A stretch of DNA of 64,000 nucleotides, taken from NCBI RefSeq assembly GCF_000003815.2, contig NC_049988.1, forward strand, positions 13,122,648-13,186,647. The letters run 5' to 3'. The position numbers and the translations under genes were made by a program. The first letter of the stretch is position 1; every line of letters begins with the position of its first letter. Positions 30,544-43,600 of the stretch are shown piece by piece. This DNA comes from Branchiostoma floridae (Eukaryota > Chordata > Leptocardii > Amphioxiformes > Branchiostomatidae). The notes under the pieces are model-generated. The model worked only from the letters and a program-made list of their open reading frames with translations. It made no database searches and was not told the origin of the DNA.

Positions 30544-30549
30544 CACGTG
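30544..30549 (+). promoter_or_regulatory. CACGTG E-box 84 bp upstream of receptor 3 ATG
   Basis: The site reads ATCACGTGGC. Like the site before receptor 1 it matches a CLEAR-type core at a promoter-proximal position. Evidence is the hexamer only. Confidence 0.35.
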
Positions 30550-30632
30550 GCCCAACTTGTGAACTTGGTTGACCCCATCAGCGCGTGACTCTGTAAGTGA
30601 GGCCCAAGTACTTCAAAGTTTAAAAAAACAAG

Positions 30633-33600
30633 ATGGCGTCCCTTAACGACTACATTTTCTTGCACATTTTGTCAGCTATTGTTGTAGTCCTGATCAGACC
30701 AGCTGTAGCCGCTAACTGCATCCAGACTGGCCCTTGTTCGTGTGATATGGACGACGGTACCGGAACAATCGACCTGTCTTCTCTGGCTGGGTCAGGAGCT
30801 CCGGCGTAAGTTGTTCACAATTGTTTGTGTAATTTTGTAAAAAGTTACATAATACTCTTCTTTTGATAAATTTTGAACAGCTCGCTTTTATGTCTCGTTG
30901 GACAAATGGTTATAAACCATGTATTCTTTGTTTAAAAATGGGGTCAATCTTTAACTCGGTACGGATGGTAAGATTGTACTTGTAAAAAATACCAATTGAG
31001 TAATTTCTTCCTTTGAGTTCAGACTTTATAGTACAATCTTCTACAAAAGAACAGAGCATTTCAAGCACAAAAAAGATACAAAAGCGAGTTGGAGTAAGGA
31101 TGTTTAATCAAGAGATTACAATCTTAGATTAGCATAGAAACATGGTACGTAAGCAAAATTGTACGGTTTGTAAACGTCACAATGTCAAACAAACGGACCC
31201 ATGTGGACCAAAGTCCAAATGTGCGGTGGACCCAATAAAATCGCTGAAAAATATGCTAAGGATCTTTTTATCCACTAAATAACATTAGCTATTCATCACG
31301 CATTGAGACTACTATGATACTGACACTTTAAACTGACACACTTACGTTGAGAAGCAATATCTCATATGGAAGTTGACAATCTTGTTCTCTAACGCTAGTT
31401 CACCTTTATCCGCAGGGTAACCTATATCTGTTCTTTTTAAAGACGGGGTATTTAGGGACAGGTCAATGGACGATGGTTTCAAACTGCATAATTTGAAAAT
31501 GTTACAATACGAAACCACAGACTGGCAACTTGACATCCCTAAAAAAACATGTCAAAAAACAAACAACGGATAAAGGTCACCCGCGGATAAAGGTAAACTA
31601 GCGTTATAGATATGATACGCTCACAAAGTCGATATGATTTGAAAAAGCTCTTTCTACAAATATCCATAATGGGATCCTTACAATTCTCTCCATGATTTTT
31701 CTGCTTGTCCATTTCTCTGCATGGTAGGGTTAGTTACTTAAGTTTCCATGCTTTCGATATTTTGATATCACAGAAAAATTTACATTCCTCGTGCAATTAA
31801 ACAAACCACGTATTTTAAACTCCATGTGCTTTTAAATCTACAACTGATTGAAGCGAGAAGTTGGATACTAGACTAAGTATACTTCAGACTTTGTAGTCTT
31901 AGTTATATATCACATCCTTACACTAATGTACTTAGAATCACTAGTACTGCATTTTAATAGAATTCTAATAGAATGTCTATTCACCTTACCTGTACTTAGT
32001 TAGTTTAACGTACAAAAAACGTCTTTATTTATTCAGTTATTGTTCTAATATTCCCTGATTGCAGATTTAGCGGCTCGGCGACCAAATGGCCTGACGACAG
32101 CTGGCAGTATTCGTACAACCCCTGCACACCTTTTGACATGCAGCAATGCTACAGCGTGGCGGTATGTAACGTTAAGGTTTTCTACAAAACATTTAAACAA
32201 AAACAGCATGAGAGACGTATGAACAAAACTTGATTCATGACTCTGTCTTACCAACAAGGTAACGAAAGTGCCAACTGGCCATGGTGATAAATTACTCCTT
32301 TTTGGCGACACATCAGGGCCAAGTGGCATAGTATATATAATTCCTGCAATTCAATTGGTTTAACATATGATATTCATCATCGTATTCATCATATGATATT
32401 CATCATATGTTAAACCTATCGAATTGCTGGAATAATTATTGCAATTGTCTTGTCACATTACTACCAAATACACAAATACGTAAATTGCAAGCTCAGCGAT
32501 ATTAAAATTGTACCGATTTAATCAAATTTCTCCGCATGTATCATGACAGATGACTTGTTGTCGTTGACGACTTTTAAATATATGGCTTTTGAATATATGT
32601 ATATTTGTTATAATCATCACGTAGGCGTGCCAAGTGAGAAGTGATGGATCTGGAGAATCGTACGACGTTGGCTCCCAGGACAGCGTGATGTTCTCCATGG
32701 ACGGAAACGACGTCTCAATAACTTACAACGCCTACGATTATCAGAGGTGCCTATGTGTGCTTTGTTTCAGTTTTTTATCTTTCACTTGCACACGTTTACG
32801 AACTATATATAGATAATAAAACATGTACAAATGTATCTGAATACTAGTTTCATTGTAAAACATGATAAAATGGCATCTATTTTACAGTAGTACAACTATC
32901 CAATCTTTCAAGTACTCAAAATGAGTATTACGCAAGGTCGACAAAATTTTGTCAAAGAGTCAAATTACTTGATCATGTTAACACGTGCACTCGTGTTGCA
33001 GGCATAGCATAGTGAAGTTAGTGTGCAGTTCGAGCACCGTCTTTACCGTGGATGGCGAAAATCCTGATGAGACAACCGCTTTTGTAAGTAAAAAGTGCTT
33101 CAGTACAATTCACTACAATGTTTACCAATCTATGTAATAATAATATAATTACCCCATCCAAGTCGAGCCTGATTATTTATGTGTGCGCTTGTTGCAATNN
33201 NNNNNNNNNNNNNNNNNNNNNNNNNNNNNNNNNNNNNNNNNNNNNNNNNNNNNNNNNNNNNNNNNNNNNNNNNNNNNNNNNNNNNNNNNNNNNNNNNNNN
33301 NNNNNNNNNNNNNNNNNNCCATCATGGATACAGACAACTGAAAGTTGCTCATACTTTGTACAAGGAAACATTTCAATTTTTGAATTATAATATGAAACTA
33401 TTCAAAAGCTATATGATATTGCTGGAGCGCACATAGTGGTAACATATACACTATTACATGCCAATGTTGGAGCAGGCTGTTGCAAGCCTATAACTTAACT
33501 AATCTTCAGTCATTAAAACTTGTATGTTTCTAGTACTTCACGCTGGAGAGCCCGGCATGCTGTCCCCAGGGCTCGGGCCCCGGACCCACGGGACCGGGAC

Positions 33601-34842
33601 CAAACCCCGACCCCACCATAACGATCTCCATTAGTGTGGGCTCCATCATGTGTATCATGTAAGTCTTCTGTAACCGTCTTTGTATTAAATGTTCCATTCA
33701 AGAAAATAATTAATGCTATACATGTAGATATAAGAATAAAAAAGTGGAGCTCTTTGTTTTCTTCTGCTTAATAAAAAGTCAAACCCAAACTATCTAGATA
33801 CATGTGTAGCTAAAACTGGTATTCGAGTAGTCTCTTTGTTCAGTAATGTTTATCACTGTTCACATGTATATCCTCTATCTTGTTTGTAACATGTACTTGC
33901 AATAAGACTACGGGCAAGAATTTGCAACTAAACTTTCATAAATATGAGGGGATTTTATAGGAATAGAAAATCATTTTTCCACCGCAGAGCTGGTGAATAT
34001 TTGGATTGGTGATGCACTCAATATCCAGTTACTGATCCGACTAACCGTTGTAAATTATCTTACACCCACGTCTTTTCCAGCTTCTTCCCCACAGTTTGTA
34101 TCTACATCGTAGCGGGAGTTTTGATCAACAAGTACGCACGGGAAAGGGAAGGGAGAGATGTCATTCCTCACATGGCGTTCTGGGGCAGCCTTCCCGGTTT
34201 GATAAAGGTGAAACTTTTTTCCCGTTAGATGGGCATTATATTTTAGGAAGTAATAAATGCATACTAGAAGGTAAGGTACCCGCTAGCCCCATGCGCATCA
34301 AAAGGCATTCAGTCTTCTAGTAGATTTTACTCTCTAATCATATTAGTCAATCTCAGCATATGGTTAAACGCAATGTACCTAACAACGCCTGGCTAAAGTT
34401 TGATAGATGACTAATTTCATGGACAATAAGAGAAATTCGCCTTATGTGTTCTTTGAAATCTTATGAGCGATTGGCCATCTTGAAGATATTCACAATAAGC
34501 AAAGTGTCTACACATGAAGGCATGCATGGGTAGGGTCTGCATAGGTTTAGTGAGTGTCACATTTTTTTACGAAACACATCAAAACACATTCACCACAAGC
34601 GGAATTCCACAGAAGGTCGACTGCTTATGTATTGATTGATACATTATCTGTTGGAAAATAACACTCTCTACTTAAGTGAAATGCCCCTTAAAAGCTTTAA
34701 CCCAAGAAATGATTTGATTGTGATTTCGTCTTCACTGAACCCTTCTAAAACTGCGATATATGTATTTTTTTCTCGACAGGACGGGTTCCTGTTCGTGTGG
34801 GCAAGTATGCCGTGTCGCAAGAAGGGCTACAGCGAGATCTAA
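30633..34842 (+). CDS. M6PR-like: M6P-receptor-like protein, Gly-Pro linker type (receptor 3)
   Basis: Exons are 30633-30805, 32065-32161, 32625-32746, 33002-33083, 33534-33658, 34081-34207 and 34780-34842, giving 262 residues. The ATG lies in AAGATGG and opens a signal peptide (LSAIVVVLIRPAVAA). Blocks seen are CIQTGPCSCDMDDGTG, YSYNPC, ACQV, YQR and DGEN. Exon 5 carries [13 protein letters not shown] before the span, as in receptor 2, its closest relative here. After the span come RDVIPHMAFWGSLPGLIKDG and MPCRKKGYSEI. The C-terminal GYSEI has the GYxxPhi form used by LAMP-type lysosomal proteins. Gln, Arg and Glu of the sugar site are kept, but the Tyr is Phe (TAF). The assembly gap lies in intron 4 and does not touch an exon. 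Confidence 0.88.
32339..32438. mobile_element. 100-bp hairpin element in receptor 3 intron 2
   Basis: AATTCCTGCAATTCAATTGG and TATCGAATTGCTGGAATAATT are imperfect inverted copies, followed inward by TTTAACATATGAT in both arms. It is probably a small MITE. Confidence 0.65.
33199..33318. other. Assembly gap (120 N)
   Basis: A run of N lies in receptor 3 intron 4. Open frames drawn through it are meaningless. Confidence 0.99.
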
Positions 34843-35433
34843 GCAAAATCGACTCCTGTACAAATTTACAAAGACGGAATTTCGAAATCAACTGCACCAA
34901 AAACACCAACACAGACATTGTTGTTAAGTCGGTATGTCGCGAAGCTAACCGCGGTCACGAGACTGCAATGTGTATTATAAGTGTACATTTGTAAATTGTT
35001 TTAGAAATACCCACCAATCGGTTCCTAAAATGTAATCGTCCATATACTGTATTTCACCATGGTCAATATTGACCGAAGGACGCCATATATATGTATACTG
35101 TACATGTCAAGCTTGTTAAAATGCAAGCGTGTAACGTTACTTGCATATAGATAATTTCTATTGCCATTTTTTAAAAAATCTTCTTGACATTAGTGAGCAG
35201 TATTAAAACATTTGGTCATTTATGTAGTATCTAAATGTTCCTTTAGGAAAATGACTTGTATGCAGTGGTACTTTGTACCACGTATTTGTACCAAGGCGGG
35301 AAATGTTTAGTTGACATAGTTTTTTTAGAGTACAAGACAGAACTATCGTAAAAGATCAGGTCTAAATGGTAATTATATCTTTAGTGTCCCTTTAAAGATT
35401 ATCATAAGCATATTACACTGTTCATGACTATAC

Positions 35434-35690
35434 CTGTGCAATGGCCGGGTGGATATATTGTTCGTCTTGCCTTCGGTAGATCCTGAGTTCGATCCCGGCA
35501 AAGTCATATCAAAGACTTTAAAATGGTACATGCTGCTTTTTTTGCTTAGCACTCATCATTTAGAAAAGAGTATGGAAGTTGAACACACATTCCAATATAA
35601 GTGGACTAGCCTCCTGCTTTAATTGTTGCACAAACCTTGTGTGGCCCACGGCTACTAAAATGGAGATGGGCGCCACCAAATGCAACATCT
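35434..35690 (+). mobile_element. tRNA-derived SINE
   Basis: A tRNA-like head (ATGGCCGGGTGG as A box, GAGTTCGATCCCGGC as B box) is followed by a tail with ACATGCTGCTTTTTTTGCTT and GGGCGCCACC. The same tail occurs inverted at 63280-63470 with its tRNA head missing, which identifies a repeat family rather than a tRNA gene. It lies between receptors 3 and 4. Confidence 0.7.
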
Positions 35691-36119
35691 AGTGCGGGAA
35701 GGATTTTAACCTTCTGACATGGCTATACACAATCATGTAATATTCTTTACAAAAAACTGCATGATAAGAAAAAAACATTCAGCCGAATGTCGCAACTAAT
35801 CAATGTCTAATAAAGAATTGAAGTTCTGCATCTATAGTTTTCTTGACTAGTTGTTTGCTTCATTTACTCAATCAATATCTTTCCATGTTTAAATTCAACA
35901 ACGCTCTGTCAAACAGTCAGAAAAACACTATAATTACAAATAGGTAGCTACAAGTTACGCGACCTTTGCATTCTAGGACTGTCACGAGACCAACAGGTGA
36001 CAATGTATTGCTTGTTTTGTATGTACCAAACTGGGGAGGGGGCAAGGTCATCGAAAAGAAAACCAATGTCCGTTAGTTCAAAGTACGTTGCTCCCCCCAA
36101 ACATTGTATCAACCTCACC

Positions 36120-39100
36120 ATGAAGCTTGCCGTCAGCCACATGAGAAAATTTGCCGTTTTGTTGTTAAGTTTTCTTCATGTGAGCAGAGTTTTGTGTCAG
36201 GATCTGAGCTGTAACAAAACAGGGCCGTGCTCGTGTGTCATGAGTGACGGGTCAGGGGAGGTCAACCTCAGGCCGTTAGTAACAGGCGATCCAACGTGAG
36301 TTGGGATATACATCATAACTATAGTCTGTATAGTCTGATGAATATGATATACAATGAACATATATATGGTGATCAAATGTGACCATGCGGAATCTCTATG
36401 TCGTTCTTATGTACTTTGAGCCTAACTTACAAGAATAAAACACATCCTTGTATAAAGAACAAATCACTGACACAAGGATAGCAACATGCCTTACGTTCTG
36501 TATATACTGTGCCGTCTTGAAATTTACCTGTCATCAGCTTAAGGGGATGTTATTATAAGATCAGCAAAAAATCAATTAGATCGATAGGAGTAAGGCAAAA
36601 AAATTATGCGATTCGTACTTTGCTCGCTACAGTTCATGTGACGTGGGATGGCACTATGAATGCTTATTGAACTTACTTAACTATCATATACGGTGTATGA
36701 AACTTTGTCTTTAGATTCCAAGACTTTCCAGCCACTACATACCCAGACGACTACCTGTACTCGTGGAACCCATGTGAACCTTTTAGTCAAGGGTCAGCTT
36801 GTAATGATGTAGCGGTGAGTATCAAAATCAAAGTCAGCATGTGTGTGTGTGCGTATGTGTGTTTGTGTTTTGCTTCGCCAAGGCAGTTATGTTTTCAGGG
36901 CTATGTGTACTGTGTATGCTTGTGAACAGCATAAATAGAGGTGCCATGGACGGATTTTTTAATGATATTTGTTATGTTGGTAGATGTTGGCAAAATGAAG
37001 AAATAATTAGACCATGGGCCCCCATGTGACTTTCCAGGGTATTGCAGCAGAACGTCGGGTTTTGATAGCTCGTATTCTATAGACATGCTATGGTATTAGC
37101 TCTTGGGTCAGAAAGTAAGTGGTGTAGGGTTGGCCCTCTGTCAAGTCTGTTTGAGAATATGAAAGAGAATAACCCAAGAACCGGGTTTAAAAGTGATATT
37201 CAATCATCTTAATGGTACGTAAAATGTGTCAGTGGATTGTTGCATCACCTTGAAGAATCAGAAACGTGGTGAATTAATGAGAAAGGGTCATTTCTTACAG
37301 GTATGCCAGAAGACGAAGAATGGAAGTAATGACTATGACCTTGGTCACCAAAGCTCTGTCCAGTTCCAGGCGGCGAGATCAGACGACACCGGAGAGGTCG
37401 TTGTTGTGGCCTTGTACGTAACTGAAGACCAGCTCAGGTGACTAATTTTCGAAACTAGCTAGTAGATAGTCAAGTCGTTAGTACCTTGTGTGGTGTATGA
37501 ATCACTTCAAGGGAGTCTACACTCTACACTGGAAACTTTGCAAGAATAAATCTTATATGTAGCAATTTGAAGCGGCAGTAATGAGTAATGCAGTAATGAG
37601 TACGGTTATATCTGTAATATATTCGTATAATGCGTTTAGGCAGCATTGTCGCTTTGAATTTAGCGAAGGAACCTTTGAAAGGTAGCAGTTATGTTCTGGT
37701 TAACATTTCATATCTTACACATCATTTGCGGATATGGTATTTCGTGAATAGGGCCTCCAATGACAGATACTGTTCATATTCAACGGTATATATAAGGTAT
37801 AATTTCATCTAGCTCATGTAGCTATGTGCACAATCATCACACATCGAAAGATTTGCCAACATCTTTTATTGACGTATTTGTGACCCATCTCTCCGTTGTA
37901 ATGTGTCCAGAGTGACACTGGTTCAGCTACAGTGTACGACAGGAGGCACCAACTTCACAGTTGTAGGGGCCGTACCGGCAAACACCATCATATACGTAAG
38001 TTCAATATATATTTCAATGTTTCCAACCCTCCGCTAACCAAACCAACAAGCTATTTAGTACTTCAAAATTGCTTCGACAACAGAAAAATTTAAAAAAAAA
38101 ACATCGAAAACAACTAAAATTTAGGAAATCTACTATAGTAACTTGTATTGACTTCAATTTGTCATTTCATTACTTTTTTGTATTGTCTTTTCATTTTCTT
38201 TCCTATGTTTGTGTTTCCTTCACAGCATTTCATATTGGGAAGCCAATGCGCATGCCCAGGAGCAGGACCAAACTGTGCCGGTAGCAGCCTGAGCATCGGG
38301 AGTTTGATTTGCATATCGTGAGTACCAAACGTAACCAGATTTCATCCTGTCCGTTGTCCAATTATCTTTCTTTGTATATCTGATACGTAAAAGTATGACT
38401 TAGAAGACGACAAAGTACATGAAAATTCTTTATCTCTGAAATTCGTTGAGTATCTTTCGAACCACGCAATGCCGCAAGCGTGCCCCAAGTCCGATGAGAG
38501 TGCACCTTAAGCGTATATCGCGCTCGACCTCACTGTGTAGTACCCATTCCCTTAATCAAAATCATTTCAAATTCTGCAAAGCACTATACTCGCATATTAG
38601 ATTTTAAAAAATGGGGCCGGGCTATCCCATTGGCTAAGGACAACAGACTCTGTGCCATGTACCAATCATTTAGCAGTATTTTTCATCCCTTTACTGTCCG
38701 AACGACATTTAAAAAGCACTGCGGGCAGCGAAATCGCATAGCTTGTTTTGTTGTCAGTTTGTACACGATTTAGGTAAAGAAATGGGCATTTCCTTTTCAT
38801 ATTTGACCAGGGTTGTGACTGCCTTTGCTGTGTACTTCATATTCGGTTCCATCCTTAAAGCGGCGGTGAAAAGGAAAGTAGGTTGGGAGGCCATTCCTAA
38901 CGATGACTTTTGGAAAAGCCTACCAGGCTATATCAAGGTCTGTTGTTTCTTGGGATATATTTACTTTTGTCCATGAATACAAAAGATACAGTTTATTGTT
39001 GGTTTAACACTGAGTATCACATTGAATGTTTTGAATGTTCAGGTGATCAACTTGAGCTTTAGCTATTTGCCCTATCTCTCAAAATATACATAATCAATGA

Positions 39101-39763
39101 GAATTCCACATCCATTCGAAAATTGTATGTTGGTAAGTAAACAAATTGTAAGTTATTTTTCACTGTAATTTCCAACAAACATTAACCTACCCAAATTTTC
39201 AACTGCCCAATTCCAGTCTTTGTCAAGGAATGTGCAATCCATTGCTTCTGTTACGTCATTTTATTCTGATAGAACACTCGATGAGCAGTGGCTCATAAGT
39301 CGCAGAAAGTCTTATGATTCACTGCTCACAGAGTCACGTGTTCTATATGGATATCGTGACGTCACAGGAGCAGTGAGTTGCTCATTCCCTGACAAAGTTG
39401 AAGACAGTCGAAAATTTGGACAGGTCCATTTTTGTTTTTGAAATTAAACTTTAACTTTGATTCATAGTAGCGTCTACCAACAGAGATGAACTTCGATCAT
39501 TAATTTAAAACTAGCTATCATTTACTAAAGATGTTGTGATGACAATGACAATGATATTGTATAATCATACCCATCTGGGGTAAATACATTGTACTATTTA
39601 CCTGTATAGTAAGAAAGCTGCACTATACCTTATCTATATCTATCTTTTAGATGTTTTCATTAACGTATTGTTTGTTTTTGAATACCTACAGGGCGGATGC
39701 ATCTACACAACATCACATTGTCGTCGATTGGTAAACCGCAACCCCGATTACAGTACATTATAG
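36120..39763 (+). CDS. M6PR-like: M6P-receptor-like protein, MSDGSG type (receptor 4)
   Basis: Exons are 36120-36295, 36715-36814, 37301-37437, 37911-37995, 38226-38317, 38811-38937 and 39692-39763, giving 262 residues. The start ATG is in CACCATGA. The N-terminus has a signal peptide, then CNKTGPCSCVMSDGSG; later blocks are PDDYLYSWNPCEPF, VCQKTKNG, YDLGHQSSV, CTTGGTNFTV and CACPGAGPNCAG. The segment after the span is AIPNDDFWKSLPGYIK. Gln, Arg (QLR) and Tyr (IIY) of the sugar site are kept, but the Glu is Ala (VGAV). The tail is aberrant at its start (GGCIYTTSHCRR instead of DG.LF..SPCR) yet ends DYSTL, again YxxPhi. It converges on receptor 5 with 207 bp between stop codons. Confidence 0.86.
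38419..38512. mobile_element. GCGCTCTC-family MITE fragment
   Basis: TTTATCTCTGAAATTCGTTG and the end AAGTCCGATGAGAGTGCACC match half of the elements at 56757-57002 and 58126-58357. The other half is missing. It lies in receptor 4 intron 5. Confidence 0.55.
39186..39424. mobile_element. 239-bp hairpin element in receptor 4 intron 6
   Basis: CCCAAATTTTCAACTG at the left and CAGTCGAAAATTTGGAC at the right are inverted copies. So are TTTGTCAAGGAATGTGCAA and TTGCTCATTCCCTGACAAA, and the AACACT..GAGCAGTG blocks nearer the centre. It produces an artefactual open frame at 39220-39441. Confidence 0.75.
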
Positions 39764-39970
39764 CACCGACTACATTCCTCTTGTTTAGTTCACAACCTTT
39801 GTGATTTAAATTTTGTATGAACTATCAATGAACTAAATGAAATCCCAATTGCATTTCGTTTCTACAATGTTTGAAACGTACATTGTAAAAGACGCACGAA
39901 CGATTTCCTATATTGCTAGCCTTACATGGTAAATGGTATTTGTCGTCGTTGTAAAATATTAATTTGTTAG

Positions 39971-42900
39971 CTAAATGTTTTCATAGTCCTTGGATCCGCG
40001 ACAAGGAGACAGGATCAGAAACACGCCATCCTGTAAGCAAAGAAAATCAAGACATTGTTTTTTTCCATCATACAATCACAAGTCAAGAAATCCTTGTATA
40101 TAAAGTCATATTATTGAAGTACACAGTTAGACGTTGTCTACATCTATGGGTTTTTTCTAGATATGTCTGAGATGTTTCTAGATATTTTGTAAGAATGATT
40201 CCATATATGACGTAAGAATGTTGCTAGATATGTCGTAAGACTGTTTCTAGATATGTCGTAAGACTTTTTCTAGATATGTTTTAAGACTGTTTCTAGATAT
40301 GTTTTAAGACTGTTTCTAGATATGTTTTAAGACTGTTTCTAGATATGTCTTAAGACTGTTTTAGATACGTTGTAAGAATGTTTCTAGATATGTCGTGAGA
40401 ATGTTTCTAGAAATGTTGAAGGAACGTTTCTAGATACGTCGTAAGAATGTTCTAGATATGTCGTAGGAATGTTTCTAGATATGTCGTAAGAATGTTTATT
40501 GATATGTCGTATGGTTAGAATAAACCGTTATCAACGTGTAAACAAGTCGCTATAATTACAAGGAAAAGCACTATAGGACGGTCTGACACACCTTGACGTA
40601 TCCAGGTAAACTCTTCCAGAAGGCAATATTGGGGATGACCTCTGACCCCTGGGGCACCTTTGACGAACTTCATGAAAATGGCGCCTGCTATGACGTACAC
40701 ACCAGCCAGGGCGAAAAATCTGTTTCAACAAAGGAAACAAAATGTTGAATCGTCTACAAGCTATGGTATTCCTCTCAGAATGTATTGGTGTGATGCTGCT
40801 TGCGTTCTATGATTAATAGCTATGCAACGATAATTCAGGGAATGTGGTATTATGTATCTTTACGATTTTCTAAACTTCACATAGCATGCTGTCAGACATG
40901 ATGGAATCATATATCAAAGAAGGTTAAATAAGACATCGTGAGACACTTGATACAAACTTTATTCAAGCTTTCACTGACGACAAACAGTGAATGCTGCCAG
41001 AATCAGTTTGCGAATCTTTTACAAGATCCAAGAGAGACGACATATATTCAGAAACAAGTCTATACTAATGTGCGAATCAGACGATACTTACATGATGAGG
41101 AAAACGGACCCCCCGCTGAGTCCTCCCCCTGCACAGCCGGGCCCCGCCCCTGGACAGGCGCACGGACTGGACAGCTGGAACGACTGAAACAAGAACGATT
41201 TTAAAAAGTATTACCATGGCGACGATAGAGTGGCTACATGTAAAAGTTGTGTTTGATCATCACTTTGATGTGAAGCGTCGCCAAAAAGAGACTCTTAACT
41301 CATTCAGGTTGGTTTCCTCTACTTTTCATCGATGCCAAACTATTTCATCAGGGGGCCAAACGTTTACATTGACCTTAGTCTTACCGACATATAAAACTGA
41401 CATGCCTAAAGAGAGATATACTTTGGGCCACATTAGCATACACTTAGATATAACATGACTCAGCATATACCATGCACTGTACAGTGGCCATCTCAATTAA
41501 GCTCTCGCACATTGGCGGTATTTGCTGCGTCCCGGTTTGGGACTGTGAAGTTAGCCTTGAGAGACAAAATGATGCTTACGTAAGCACCGACTGTGATCTC
41601 TCCATTGACACTGAACTTGGTTGCCCCCTGGGTACATTGAAGAATAACTCCTGCTACTCTGAAATATAAAAGAAAATACCTAGCGTAAAGAACATAGACC
41701 GAAGTTATACCTGAGACTCTATCATAGAGTTTTAAACCTCTCTATTTTCATGTTTACTTTGCCCCCCCCCCCCCCCCCTCAACGACCTGGGGGTCAAGGG
41801 ACTAGGTAGGTGCGTATGTCTGTTGTGTTGAATCAAGAAAAGGAAAGGAAAGATAGGTAAACCTCCAACTATAGAACGTCTATTCGGCACCCCACCGTCA
41901 TTATTCATCTCATTTGACCTAGACATAAAATGACTCTACAGAAGCACTATTTAAAGGAAATAAGTAGTATTTGACAGCTGTCTATCACACACATACCTCC
42001 CTCCCTGCGGCATGGTGTACACCAGGTTGACCGTCTGCCCGAGAACCGGGTCTGAAGTCACGGTGAACGCTGCGGAGTCCTGTGTGCCCAGGCCGTACGA
42101 AATTGTCCCATCCTTTGCAACCTGGCATGCCTGAAGGAGGAGGAATTCTTCATCAGTTCATCAGACTAGTCTAGGTTCGATTGCATCCCTTTTGCTGGTA
42201 TAGATTTGTTCGTGTTTGCTTCAAGTTATCATGCAAAATAAGACGTAAGGATATAGAATAAAGGCAAGGTCACAGCACGTCCTTTGGAAACATCCATCAA
42301 GAAAAGAGTACGCATGCTCATGACCTTTCTCTTACTCTCTTACAATTTGTGTGTTTTTGTTGATTTTAACATCACTGTTTTCGTACCCACAATGCAAACT
42401 GTCCGGCTGGGTTTCTTTTTGGAAACGTCAGACCCTGGCATTGTATAGGCCGGGGTACATTCTTTGTCAATTACAAATAGAAAGGAATGATTTATGGTCC
42501 AACGAAACAAAATTTATAAACTTAAAGTTAATTCCTACCGCCATGTTGGTGCAGGAGTCTGGATCGTCCGACCCTGCCTCAGAGAAGGGTGTACACGGGC
42601 TCCAGGAGTACAGGTAGTCATCTGGTACCTGGGTAGCAGTGTAGTCCTTGTACCTGTGTATCAATAGTAACGTCACACGGACTTAAAATTGTGTCAGTAA
42701 AGCTCTTTCACAGAGTTATATATGTAGTATTGACTTGTAGCATTGACTATGTTCTAGTCTCTCATAAGATAATTTCGTTGCAATGTAACTTCGGAATACG
42801 ACATTTGTTAAAGATTTGTATATTCTGAAAGATAAAGTGGGAAAGGGGTTTGTTTCGTTGGTGGAAAGCTTCACATCTAAGTTTCGTTGAGCTATTTAAA

Positions 42901-43600
42901 GTTCTTGCCATGTTTTCTTACACAGCAAAAATCCACGAAAGATAATGAGTAGTAGAAATTCTCATTACCTTCGTACGTTGGTGCAGATTTCTTCACACAA
43001 TATAACACAACGGTTTACTATGTCTATTTCACACATTACATGCTTCATTGTTGGGCACACTGTATTCACGGGTTCCTGACTTTTAGCCAATATTCACTTC
43101 CTGCCATAGGAACCAGAACGTATCCCAGCTCAACCTTTGCAGTCTGACTTTCTTCGGCTACAAGTCAGTCCGAGATCAAACTTGAACTCGGGTCATCGGG
43201 AACACACACCAAGACAAGCAAACAAACAAAGCGAAAGTGGTAACACCGTTTATACAATTACAAAAGAAACCATTTAAATTACAATTCAACAGAGAAATAT
43301 ACACTATGAAATAAACGCTTATTCCTCTGTGCATTGTGTTGATGCCGTCTCATCGCTAAGCATGTGACAGTCACGCTACCGCATCAGCAACTTTGAATGA
43401 CGTAACATAATGTAAAGTACTCACGTCGGGTTTCCTGACACCAAGGGCCGGAGGTTCACCACACCAGATCCGTCGCTCATAGTACAAGAGCAAGAATCTA
43501 TTGAGTCACATGTAGTCTGGCCAATGCACAAATGTAAATGATATAAACCTAGAATCACAATTGCAACATAAAGTTTCGTATGCATAGTGGACAGCGCCAT
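39971..43600 (-). CDS. M6PR-like: M6P-receptor-like protein with a one-base frameshift in the sixth exon (receptor 5)
   Basis: Exons are 43425-43600, 42539-42653, 41997-42130, 41580-41658, 41092-41183, 40592-40719 and 39971-40030. Exon 6 is 128 bases where every paralogue has 127; frame is lost at the GCCCCAGGGG tract (40646-40654), after which the family motif IPNIAFWKSLPGYVK continues in another frame. Splice sites are intact, so this is a sequencing or assembly error, a null allele, or a young pseudogene. Otherwise the gene looks sound: signal peptide, CSCTMSDGSG, PDDYLYSWSPCTPF, ACQV, GGR, NGE and GAY (all four sugar-site residues), CACPGAGPGCAG, and a tail with SPCRGSKDYENI ending in YxxPhi. 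Read without the extra base it would be 260 residues. Exon 2 has a six-codon insertion (GSDDPD) shared in position with receptor 6. Confidence 0.82.
40139..40512. repeat. Minisatellite, ~22-23-bp unit, about 16 copies
   Basis: TTTCTAGATATGTCGTAAGA and close variants repeat through receptor 5 intron 6, between the membrane-span exon and the tail exon. It is non-coding. Confidence 0.9.
41760..41779. repeat. Homopolymer C run (~18 bp)
   Basis: A run of about 18 C lies in receptor 5 intron 3; its exact length may be unreliable in the assembly. Confidence 0.8.

Noticed and set aside
33118-33436. Open frames across the N run
   Set aside because: They consist largely of unknown residues and sit in an intron of receptor 3.
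40139-40512. Regularly spaced repeats as a CRISPR array
   Set aside because: The units are contiguous tandem copies without unique spacers, in an intron of an animal gene. The same applies to 61228-61592.
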